Shown here: positions 1 to 5,979 of the stretch, in pieces | Layout: each line of letters starts with the position of its first letter | How positions within the stretch are numbered: the stretch's first letter is position 1 | Source: Thermoplasmatales archaeon | GTDB lineage: Archaea > Thermoplasmatota > E2 > DHVEG-1 | Reading direction: 5' to 3' | Assembly (NCBI GenBank): GCA_023128855.1 | Contig: JAGMDE010000081.1 | Coordinates: forward strand, 1 to 9,532 | DNA: 9,532 nt | The notes under the pieces: model-generated | Told to the model about the DNA's origin: nothing | Database searches by the model: none | What the model saw: only the letters and a program-made list of their open reading frames with translations | Position numbers and translations under genes: made by a program

Positions 1-1
1 T

Positions 2-742
2 GTTGGGGAATCTGTTTTATATACTACGGTATCAACTGATCCCGAAAATGATTTAATTCAATATGGATGGGTTTGGAATTGTGATGACTGGGATTGGGGA
101 ACTGTTGATTATTGGACAGGTTTTTATGAATCGGGAGAGGTTTGTGAAGTAAGTCATATTTTTGAAGAACCAGGTGTATTTCCAGTACGAGTTAAAGCAC
201 GAGATGAATATGGTGCTGAAAAATTATGGGGAACTTTTTCACTTGAATTAATTACAATTGTGTGTAAAGATGATGAAATTGTTGATCAATACCAACTCAG
301 GTGGAGTCATACCGAATCAAGTACTGTTGAACAACCAAAACGTGCCCAATCGTTTAAACCGAATGCTAGCACAATATCAAAATTAAAACTTAAACTAAGC
401 TATCAATTAAATGGTGATTCATACCCTATGACTCTCACAATACGTGATAATCTAACAGGAACAAATCTAACAAAAGTTACAAAAACTATTGAAACAGAAG
501 ACTTATCTAATAAACAGGCTCGTGAATGGGTTGAAATTTGTTTTAGCAGCCCAATTGACTTAGTTCCACAATCAACATATTACATCGTATTAGAATCTTC
601 TTATATTGGCGAGGGTTTTTTTGGTTGGTGTCAGCAGGATGAAGATCCATATCCGCGTGGTAAATGTTGGTTTAAGCATTATTATGAGGATGAGTGGGGA
701 CCTTATAATAATGAGGATTTTTGCTTTGTTACTTATGAATAA
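2..742 (+). CDS. Secreted/surface PKD-like plus beta-sandwich protein, 5' end outside window
   Basis: The open frame runs in from the left edge, giving 246 visible residues. A GTG at 260 is only an internal codon, because clear domain sequence continues upstream in the same frame. Visible residues 1-85 form a PKD/immunoglobulin-like domain (VSTDPENDLIQYGW, then SHIFEEPGVFPVRVKARDEYG). Residues about 95-246 form a second beta-rich domain (AQSFKP, LTIRDNLTGTNL, STYYIVLES, DPYPRGKCW, ending DFCFVTYE). That pattern resembles a beta-sandwich module I recall repeated in archaeal and bacterial extracellular proteins. Its exact family and ligand are not known to me. The protein is probably exported, but the signal peptide would lie outside the window. 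Unlike the next gene it has no NHPxxFPIL-type C-terminal tail. A T-rich stretch follows the stop. Confidence 0.85.
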   Translation, partial: VGESVLYTTVSTDPENDLIQYGWVWNCDDWDWGTVDYWTGFYESGEVCEVSHIFEEPGVFPVRVKARDEYGAEKLWGTFSLELITIVCKDDEIVDQYQLRWSHTESSTVEQPKRAQSFKPNASTISKLKLKLSYQLNGDSYPMTLTIRDNLTGTNLTKVTKTIETEDLSNKQAREWVEICFSSPIDLVPQSTYYIVLESSYIGEGFFGWCQQDEDPYPRGKCWFKHYYEDEWGPYNNEDFCFVTYE

Positions 743-744
743 TA

Positions 745-764
745 TTTTCTTTCTTCTCTTTTTT
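745..764 (+). terminator. T-rich archaeal-type terminator
   Basis: A pyrimidine tract that is almost all T begins three bases after the TAA of the first gene and includes a run of six T. No stable hairpin precedes it. This fits archaeal intrinsic termination at oligo-T tracts. The assignment is inferred from position and composition. Confidence 0.4.
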
Positions 765-828
765 AACTTTGTTTAGTATTTAGTTGAAATGAGTTCAGTG
801 TAAAAAACATTTGGGATTTGGTGCAGTT

Positions 829-868
829 AACAATTGTTACAGATACATTTAAGACAGAATATTATATT
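829..868 (+). promoter_or_regulatory. Promoter module copy A: palindrome, TATA-like box, AT block
   Basis: The block contains a perfect palindrome AACAATTGTT (829-838; 12 bp as TAACAATTGTTA at 828-839), a TATA-like ATTTAAG (847-853) and AATATTATATT (858-868). Its spacing is identical to the block at 3177-3216, with 33 of 40 bases the same and no gaps. A TATA box centred near 850 would place transcription start near 876, leaving a leader of roughly 35 nt with the SD at 893-900. The palindrome would sit just upstream of the TATA/BRE, where an archaeal activator or repressor dimer could bind. That role is inferred. Confidence 0.6.
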
Positions 869-892
869 GAAAATGTAATATTCTTATAATTA

Positions 893-900
893 GAGGGAGG
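893..900 (+). promoter_or_regulatory. Ribosome binding site GAGGGAGG
   Basis: This is a strong purine-rich SD with an 11-nt gap to the ATG at 912, which fixes that start. The identical octamer precedes the gene at 3252. The reductase and UbiA genes in this window show no comparable site. Confidence 0.8.
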
Positions 901-911
901 AAAGATAGAAT

Positions 912-3107
912 ATGAAAAAGAAAATAGTAGGTATTTTTGTAATGACGCTGTTGATTTCAACTACTGTTTTACCTGTGGCCGGGACAATAAATGTTAGCAA
1001 AACTGATAGTATCTCGTTGGATACAGGTGGAGATTATTTTCTTGCTGCAACAGATGCAGATATACAAAAGGCTATTGCTGATGGTGTAGCATGGCTTGCA
1101 AGCCAGCAGGACCTTACTGGTACTCCTGATACTAATCCTAATTATGGTAGTTGGGGAGCTTATTCCAGTGAATGGGATGATGCTACAGCGATTACAGCTC
1201 TTGTGCTCATTAAACTACAAGACTATGCATATGAGTTAGGCTATGATTCACCATGGGATCCCGATTATATTTATAATAATGCAATTACCGATGGATGGTG
1301 GTATTTGTTTTCTATTATGATACCTGAAACTCCTCCAGCAGATAATGGAATTTATGTTAGAAAGCAACCAATTGGTATTCAATTACATACCATTGTGAAT
1401 CCTCCAAATGTATTAGGAGAGAATCCTGATACTAATGGAAATGGAATTGGCATTTACCTCGGCAGAGGAGATGAAACTCCAGGTAAACCTTATAGAGGTC
1501 GTCTTTACCATACTGGTATTTTTTTATCAGCTCTTGTAGCAACTGGAATGCCTGATGCTGGAAGTGGTATACTAATAGATTTTGATGGGGATGGAAATAT
1601 TGAGACTTTTGGAGAAATAGCTCAGGATGTTGTTGATTGGATTGCCTTCGCGCAGACTGATAATGGGTATGGAAGAGGCGGATTCAATTATGGACCTTGG
1701 GACAATAATGGTAGTCGGTCAGACAATTCAATTAGTGGTTATGTTTATCAAGGGCTTGCTGCAGCTGAAGCGAATACCGCTCGTCCAGGAGCTACAGCAT
1801 TTGCTTGTACAGTTCCATATTGGATTAAAAGAGAACTTAACTATTGGATTGACTATATACAATATGATGATACTCCCTTTCAAGGGGCTGATGGGGGATC
1901 TGGATACACCCACCCATATTCGGAGATAAACCAGCTGAAAACAGGTAATTTAATATTCGAAATGAGATTCTATGGTGATAATCCTGATACCAGTACACGC
2001 TTCGATAGGGCTCTTAATTTTATTGAGAGATTCTGGCGAGCAGCTAACACTAATCCAGGATGGGGTTTTAACAAAGATCCTGCAGAGTATCAAGCGATGT
2101 TTTGTCTCATGAAAGGACTTGAATACAGTGGAATCGATCTAATAGACACAGAATTCGATGGCACGGGTAAACGTGATGACTCATGGTACAACCAGGAACC
2201 GCCAGCTACACCAGCACAAGACTTCGCCAGTGTTCTCGTTGCACAGCAGAGTGCTGATGATTCATGGCCATGTACCTCCTCGCATAGTGACAATCAAAGT
2301 ATTTTATCTACCACATGGGCATTGCTTACATTAGAAAAAGTTGTTCCATTATGTGGGAATCTATCCATAAGTAAAGAGGCTCCCTTAACAAGTCATCAAG
2401 GGGATACTATTACCTATACAATAAATTATGCGAATCCAACCAACGAGACTGTTCACAATGCATATATCATTGACTATATCCCAAGTGGCACAACATATAA
2501 GCTTGGTAGTGCTTCTCCTCCCGGAGTTTATGATTCTGGTCCACCACCATACATCCGTTGGGATTTCCCCTTTCTTTTACCAGGGGCTAGTGGTAGTGTA
2601 ACTTTTGAGGTAACAGTTGATTACGGGGATCCCATAGATTCTATACGAAATAATGTTTACATTTACAGTGATGAGACAAATCCAAGTATGGCAAGTGCAG
2701 AGACTTATTTGATTTATCCAGACGAACCTCCTGATGGTCCTGATATAGAGGGTCCTACTGATGGTATAGCAGGAGTAGAATACAATTATACCATAGTGTC
2801 AACCGACCCAGATGGAGATCGTATATTTTATTTTTACGACTGGGATGATGGAACTCCTATAGCTTGTATTGGCCCCTGTGAATCTGGTGAAGAGGCATTA
2901 GTGAATCATACATGGGAAAAACAAGGAACATATACAATTAAAGTAATGGCTGTTAATGAAAACAATGCAAAGAGTGATTGGAGTGAACTTACTGTTACTA
3001 TGCCAAGAACCAGAGCTATTAACACACCATTCCTAAACTTCCTTCAGAATCATCCTAATCTGTTCCCAATACTACAAAGGTTGTTGCAACGATTAGGACT
3101 ACAATAA
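912..3107 (+). CDS. Secreted alpha/alpha-toroid, DUF11 and PKD protein with distinctive C-terminal tail
   Basis: This is a 731-aa exported protein. Residues 1-24 are a signal peptide (MKKK, hydrophobic core, VAG). Residues about 47-476 look like a prenyltransferase/squalene-cyclase-type alpha/alpha toroid: repeated helical units such as GVAWLASQQ with GSWG, then WDDATAITALVLIKL, and later SILSTTWALLTLEKV. I see no clear catalytic motif, so it may be a binding or structural toroid. A DxDxDG calcium-type loop lies at 223-231 (DFDGDGNIE). Residues about 483-602 are a DUF11 domain (LSISKEAPLTSHQGDTITYTI). Residues about 604-697 are a PKD-like domain related to the one in the gene to the left. The last about 30 residues (INTPFLNF then NHPNLFPILQRLLQRLGL) form an amphipathic tail suggesting an export, anchoring or assembly signal. 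The start is supported by the SD and signal peptide. The molecular function is unknown. Confidence 0.9.
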   Translation: MKKKIVGIFVMTLLISTTVLPVAGTINVSKTDSISLDTGGDYFLAATDADIQKAIADGVAWLASQQDLTGTPDTNPNYGSWGAYSSEWDDATAITALVLIKLQDYAYELGYDSPWDPDYIYNNAITDGWWYLFSIMIPETPPADNGIYVRKQPIGIQLHTIVNPPNVLGENPDTNGNGIGIYLGRGDETPGKPYRGRLYHTGIFLSALVATGMPDAGSGILIDFDGDGNIETFGEIAQDVVDWIAFAQTDNGYGRGGFNYGPWDNNGSRSDNSISGYVYQGLAAAEANTARPGATAFACTVPYWIKRELNYWIDYIQYDDTPFQGADGGSGYTHPYSEINQLKTGNLIFEMRFYGDNPDTSTRFDRALNFIERFWRAANTNPGWGFNKDPAEYQAMFCLMKGLEYSGIDLIDTEFDGTGKRDDSWYNQEPPATPAQDFASVLVAQQSADDSWPCTSSHSDNQSILSTTWALLTLEKVVPLCGNLSISKEAPLTSHQGDTITYTINYANPTNETVHNAYIIDYIPSGTTYKLGSASPPGVYDSGPPPYIRWDFPFLLPGASGSVTFEVTVDYGDPIDSIRNNVYIYSDETNPSMASAETYLIYPDEPPDGPDIEGPTDGIAGVEYNYTIVSTDPDGDRIFYFYDWDDGTPIACIGPCESGEEALVNHTWEKQGTYTIKVMAVNENNAKSDWSELTVTMPRTRAINTPFLNFLQNHPNLFPILQRLLQRLGLQ

Positions 3108-3133
3108 AAAAATATATTGTTTAGTCCACAATC

Positions 3134-3157
3134 TTTTTTTTCTATATTTTTTTGTTT
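3134..3157 (+). terminator. Double oligo-T terminator
   Basis: Runs of eight T (3134-3141) and seven T (3147-3153) follow 27 bases after the stop of the 731-aa protein gene, with no strong hairpin. This matches archaeal oligo-T termination and would separate this gene from the next, which has its own promoter block. Confidence 0.5.
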
Positions 3158-3176
3158 TGAAATGAAATCAGATGTA

Positions 3177-3216
3177 AACAATTGTTAAGGAAATATTTAA
3201 GTTAAAATATTATATT
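3177..3216 (+). promoter_or_regulatory. Promoter module copy B: palindrome, TATA-like box, AT block
   Basis: This is the second copy of the module at 829-868: AACAATTGTT (3177-3186), ATTTAAG (3195-3201) and AATATTATATT (3206-3216), all at exactly the same spacing. The predicted transcription start is near 3224, giving a leader of about 28 nt. Further upstream GAAATGAAATCAGATGTAAA (3159-3178) resembles GAAATGAGTTCAGTGTAAA in front of copy A, so the duplicated region may be longer and interrupted. Confidence 0.6.
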
Positions 3217-3233
3217 CTAATTAAAGAATCTTT

Positions 3234-3241
3234 GAGGGAGG
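3234..3241 (+). promoter_or_regulatory. Ribosome binding site GAGGGAGG
   Basis: This octamer is identical to the one in front of the 731-aa protein gene, with a 10-nt gap to the ATG at 3252. It supports that start and the idea that both leaders share an origin. Confidence 0.8.
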
Positions 3242-3251
3242 ATAGGAAAAA

Positions 3252-3701
3252 ATGACAAAAAATGTTTTTAGAAAAGGATTGGCTTTAAGAATTATTGTTT
3301 TGTTTGTTGGTATCTGTTTTACAAGCTTTTCCCTTAGTTCTTCTGTAAGTGAATCTGATATTTTAACGAATGATAGTAATATTTTACATTACATTACTGC
3401 TCGTTTAAGTTTTAATCCTGGTGAGTTGGAAGTTGAAATTTTGAATGAGGGAATAGGTGAAGGGTACGGTTTTGCAGGTCCTTTTGAATTTTTAGACTAT
3501 GAGTTTGGGTGGGTAATTAATGCAAGCTACCTTATATTAAATGGAACAATAAATGTAAAACCACTAACTAGTCCAAGATTAACACTTTATCCAGGAGATA
3601 AATTGTCAGTAATGGCTTATTTTGGTTTTGCAATTACTGATCCTGATGGTAATGGAATAGATGTTGGTAGAGCATTTGGTGTGACTATAGAAAAAGAGTA
3701 A
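3252..3701 (+). CDS. Secreted beta-rich protein of unknown function
   Basis: This is a 149-aa protein I do not recognise. Residues about 1-30 look like a signal peptide: basic start (MTKNVFRKG), hydrophobic core (IIVLFVGICF), small residues after. The rest is predicted as a single beta-sandwich-like domain (ITARLSFNPGELEVEILNEG, LILNGTINVKPL, LTLYPGDKLSVMAYFGFAI). It ends with a calcium-type loop DPDGNGID (residues 130-137) and GRAFGVTIEKE. The start is fixed by a strong SD, and promoter block B lies upstream. The stop may be premature: 11 bases beyond it, in another frame, the sequence encodes a tail very like that of the 731-aa protein. The gene may therefore have lost its C-terminal signal to an indel, or may naturally lack one. 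It is probably co-regulated with the 731-aa protein. Confidence 0.75.
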   Translation: MTKNVFRKGLALRIIVLFVGICFTSFSLSSSVSESDILTNDSNILHYITARLSFNPGELEVEILNEGIGEGYGFAGPFEFLDYEFGWVINASYLILNGTINVKPLTSPRLTLYPGDKLSVMAYFGFAITDPDGNGIDVGRAFGVTIEKE

Positions 3702-3706
3702 ATTAA

Positions 3707-3763
3707 TTTTCAAAGAATCATCCACATATGTTCCCAATACTACGGTATATGCTTGGGCTATAG
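3707..3763 (+). pseudogene. Orphan C-terminal tail fragment, NHPHMFPILRYMLGL
   Basis: In the frame starting at 3707 the sequence reads FSK NHPHMFPILRYMLGL followed by TAG (3761-3763). This matches the end of the 731-aa protein (NHPNLFPILQRLLQRLGL) in order and spacing, allowing a three-residue deletion before LGL. There is no start codon or gene body: a TAA at 3704-3706 closes the frame upstream. The upstream gene ends at 3701 in a different frame. It therefore reads as the detached end of a broken gene, most simply of the 149-aa protein just before it, or of a lost neighbour. Confidence 0.6.
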
Positions 3764-3771
3764 AGTAGCCC
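3755..3771 (+). other. Small inverted repeat GGGCTA-TAGAG-TAGCCC
   Basis: A perfect 6-bp stem with a 5-nt loop covers the last codons of the orphan tail and its TAG. It is followed by a pyrimidine tract (CCTTCTCTTCC) but no oligo-T. It may be a weak transcript-end structure or chance. Confidence 0.3.
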
Positions 3772-3859
3772 GACCTTCTCTTCCATGGGCTTGCATAGGC
3801 TGCTATGAAAATAGTAACCAAAACATAAGAAGCTGACAGGGCAGGGTTTTATAACAAGG

Positions 3860-3885
3860 TAGGCAATGTAATTAGGCAATGTAAT
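3860..3885 (+). repeat. 13-bp perfect tandem repeat upstream of the reductase gene
   Basis: TAGGCAATGTAAT occurs twice back to back (3860-3872 and 3873-3885), ending inside the TATA-like element of the reductase gene. The duplication may have created or spaced a promoter element, or may be a replication-slippage product. Confidence 0.75.
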
Positions 3886-3889
3886 ATAA
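3882..3889 (+). promoter_or_regulatory. TATA box of reductase gene, TAATATAA
   Basis: This AT-rich octamer is centred about 28 nt upstream of the ATG at 3914, the usual distance from an archaeal TATA box to a leaderless start. No SD lies before that ATG, which fits a leaderless transcript. This is a prediction only. Confidence 0.4.
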
Positions 3890-3913
3890 TTGTTTAATAA
3901 TAAGATGAAGATT

Positions 3914-5260
3914 ATGACGGAAAAATTAGATGCAATTATTGTCGGCATGAATGTCGCTGGTGCAACGGTATCCAAGGAATTGGCATCACTAGGCGTGGAT
4001 ATTCTTGTAGTTGAACGATTATCTAAAGACAGAATCGGGGAAAAAACATGCGGAGATGGCCTTGAAAAACATGAATTTCGAAGATTAAATCTACCAATAC
4101 CCAAAGGAGATTTTATTATCCGTGACATCACAAAAGGAGAACTTATTGCACCTGATCGGAAATCAAGCATTGTTGCCCAGGCGGAAGGACTGGGGATAAA
4201 TAGATATCACTTTAACCAACATCTTGTGAAATCAGCAATAAATGCAGGTGTCAGGATCAAGGATGATACCCTAGCACTTTCTCCTCTCCTTGAAGGCTAT
4301 GGTGATTCAAAAAGAGTATCAGGAATAAAGATACGGGATAAGAAAGGGGAGATTGAAAAAATCGAAGCAAAAATGGTTGTTGATTGCTCTGGTTTGTTTG
4401 CAAAGATTCGGAATCAACTGCCTATATCTTGGTGGGTTTCAGAAAAAGTGTCAAACGAAGATACTGCTGTTTGTTATCGAGAGACCCGTGTTCTTAATTA
4501 TGATTTAGATGAGTTGTTCGTCCGTGCGTATTTCTCCGAGGATGTAGCTCCTGGTGCGTTCTATTGGATTGGATGCCGTGATCTTCGGAGTTTAAACATT
4601 GGCGTTGGTGTTCTGCGTGTGCCTGGTTACCCAAATCCACGGAGACAATTTTATACTGAGCTTTTACCGCGTCATCCCTTTCTAAAAAAAGGAAAAATCA
4701 CTTGGAAAAGTGGTGGAATTGTACCGGCCCGAAGACCACTGGAGTGTATGGTGGCAAATGGTTTTATTGCAGTGGGTGATGCAGCCTGCCAGGTAAATCC
4801 AATAAGTGGCGGAGGAATAGGTCCTTCATTGTTTGCGGGAAAACTTGCTGCACATATCATCCATAAGGCGATTGAAAAGAAAAATACTAGTATCGAATTT
4901 TTATGGGACTATAATTTAAAATATAATCATCAATATGGATTCATCCAAGCGGGTGGTCATGCAATGCGTCTTGGTCTTTTCTCTCTAAATGATTCAGATA
5001 TAAACAAAATGTTAGGTGCAAAACTTCTCTCAGATGAAGAAATACTTTATGCTATTGAACATGGGAAACTCCAGTCAGGGTTTACATCTAAACTAAAGAT
5101 GGCGAGAAAATTGGCGAAATATCCAAAATTATTACTTGCATTGAGAAAGATGCAGATCCATATGGAAAAGGCACGTTCTCTTTATTTAGAGTATCCTGAA
5201 ACGCCAAAAGATTTCCTAGAATGGAGAAAAAAAGTCCGCAGATTTTTTTCAATCCGATGA
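3914..5260 (+). CDS. Geranylgeranyl reductase family FAD-dependent oxidoreductase
   Basis: This is a 448-aa flavoprotein of the GGR/FixC family, whose archaeal members saturate geranylgeranyl chains of ether lipids or quinones. The N-terminal Rossmann fold reads DAIIVGMNVAGA (residues 6-17), with Met where the usual glycine motif has Gly or Ala. VVER closes the beta strand at 32-35, and a GEKTCGDGL segment (42-50) carries the Cys seen in many family members. VVDCSG follows at 155-160. The second FAD motif is VGDAACQVNPISGGGIG (287-303). The usual YxWxFP-like substrate-side segment is replaced by FYWIGCRD (216-223), so the substrate may differ. The length is normal. ATG 3914 is preferred because MTEKLDAIIVG is typical and a TATA box fits a leaderless start. 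ATG 3905 or TTG 3890 would add 3 or 8 residues. UbiA genes nearby support an isoprenoid role. Confidence 0.9.
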   Translation: MTEKLDAIIVGMNVAGATVSKELASLGVDILVVERLSKDRIGEKTCGDGLEKHEFRRLNLPIPKGDFIIRDITKGELIAPDRKSSIVAQAEGLGINRYHFNQHLVKSAINAGVRIKDDTLALSPLLEGYGDSKRVSGIKIRDKKGEIEKIEAKMVVDCSGLFAKIRNQLPISWWVSEKVSNEDTAVCYRETRVLNYDLDELFVRAYFSEDVAPGAFYWIGCRDLRSLNIGVGVLRVPGYPNPRRQFYTELLPRHPFLKKGKITWKSGGIVPARRPLECMVANGFIAVGDAACQVNPISGGGIGPSLFAGKLAAHIIHKAIEKKNTSIEFLWDYNLKYNHQYGFIQAGGHAMRLGLFSLNDSDINKMLGAKLLSDEEILYAIEHGKLQSGFTSKLKMARKLAKYPKLLLALRKMQIHMEKARSLYLEYPETPKDFLEWRKKVRRFFSIR

Positions 5261-5343
5261 ATAATATTGAAATAGAGAAAGCATGATAAATGATATTTGA
5301 TGCCAAGTGAAAACTGATACCTAATGATCTTAAAATGGGGTGA

Positions 5344-5548
5344 GTCAAAGGTGGAAGTATCCCCATATTCTCCCTTAGGCAAACCTATGTTGACCGAGTG
5401 ATTCTATGTGGCGATGCCGCAGGATTCATCAACCCAATCAGTGGCGGCGGGATACCTATATGAAGATATTCAAGTACGTGACTATCGGGGGAGACTTCTC
5501 TTGTACTATATTCTAGATAGAATAAAAGATGCCTTTGGCCTCCTTTGA
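5344..5548 (+). pseudogene. Remnant of a second GGR-family flavoprotein
   Basis: The first frame (5344-5463) reads GGSIPIFSLRQ, TYVDRVILCGDAAGF and INPISGGGIPI, then stops at TGA 5461. DRVILCGDAAGF...NPISGGGI is the second FAD-binding motif of the geranylgeranyl reductase/FixC family. After a frame change the sequence continues open as EDIQVRDYRGRLLLYYILDR to a TGA at 5546-5548; whether this part belongs to the same gene is unsure. A TGA at 5341 closes the frame upstream and no Rossmann N-terminus is visible, so about 90% of the gene is missing. It differs from the intact reductase upstream (GDAACQVNPISGGGIG), so it is not a simple recent duplicate. It fills most of the gap between convergent gene blocks; no other gene is visible at 5261-5610. 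Confidence 0.7.
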
Positions 5549-5567
5549 AAAAACGCGGAATAAATTC

Positions 5568-5582
5568 AAAAAGAAAGAAGAA
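5568..5582 (-). terminator. T-rich terminator of the minus-strand block
   Basis: Read on the minus strand this is a T/C tract (CTTCTTTCTTTTTG) about 30 bases after the stop of the last minus-strand gene. It is a plausible oligo-T termination region, with no hairpin seen. Confidence 0.3.
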
Positions 5583-5610
5583 GATATCTACTAAATTACT
5601 ACATTTGGTG

Positions 5611-5979
5611 TTATGATTTCCCCTGTGTATCGGTAATCTTTTTCTTTTTCAAAATTTTTTTGTGCATCTGTTCTGCCATCATATAACCCAAGCATACCCA
5701 CCCAGGATCTTCAACTAAAGCCACAAATATAAAAACTGGAATCTGATCCCCCAGGGGATGGTACACTCGCATACCAGTTACAAGACCTATACCTTCTATA
5801 AGCGTCCAGACTGCCATTGCAAAAAAGAACATTTTAACGGCTCGCCTATTCTTTGTATATAATGCTACACCAAGAACAGTTAATGTAATGGCTAACACTA
5901 CTAGAAAATAGAGGTAGTTTACTTCTCGTGATACCTGTGCGGGGCTCATTATCCATTCTAATAAACCTATATTTTTCAC
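5611..5979 (-). CDS. Small multi-pass membrane protein (pair member 2), function unknown
   Basis: This is a 122-aa protein I cannot name. It has about three hydrophobic segments (residues about 22-42, 48-67 and 81-101) and a Lys-rich cytoplasmic-looking tail (KKILKKKKI). It is paralogous to the gene just upstream. Both share an SR start region, W..IEGIGLVTGMRVY here against W..WEILLFISGMRHY there, and a third segment with EDPG against EGGPG. The start is GTG at 5979, chosen because AAGGAG lies 5 nt upstream and because GTGA overlaps the TGA of the upstream gene by 4 nt, indicating translational coupling. A two-component membrane complex of paralogous halves is a reasonable inference. Heterodimeric lycopene cyclase was considered for size and pairing, but I do not see its glutamate motif. 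Confidence 0.8.
   Translation of the reverse strand: MKNIGLLEWIMSPAQVSREVNYLYFLVVLAITLTVLGVALYTKNRRAVKMFFFAMAVWTLIEGIGLVTGMRVYHPLGDQIPVFIFVALVEDPGWVCLGYMMAEQMHKKILKKKKITDTQGKS

Noticed and set aside
21..32. ATACTACGGTAT occurs both here and at 3737-3748
   Set aside because: The two sit in unrelated coding contexts and different frames; a single 12-base match without flanking similarity is likely chance.
1627..1929. 100-residue open frame on the + strand inside the toroid protein
   Set aside because: It is an alternate frame of a well-supported gene, with no SD or recognisable domain.
3763..3858. Possible C/D-box RNA (ATGAAAA and CTGA-like boxes) before the reductase gene
   Set aside because: The C box does not match RUGAUGA well and no paired internal boxes are present.
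3718..4170. 150-residue open frame on the minus strand
   Set aside because: It overlaps the N-terminal half of the clear reductase gene, has no domain-like sequence or SD, and is best read as a shadow.
5088..5382. Two minus-strand open frames over the reductase 3' end
   Set aside because: They are shadows of the reductase coding strand and run into the pseudogene; no start signal or plausible protein pattern.
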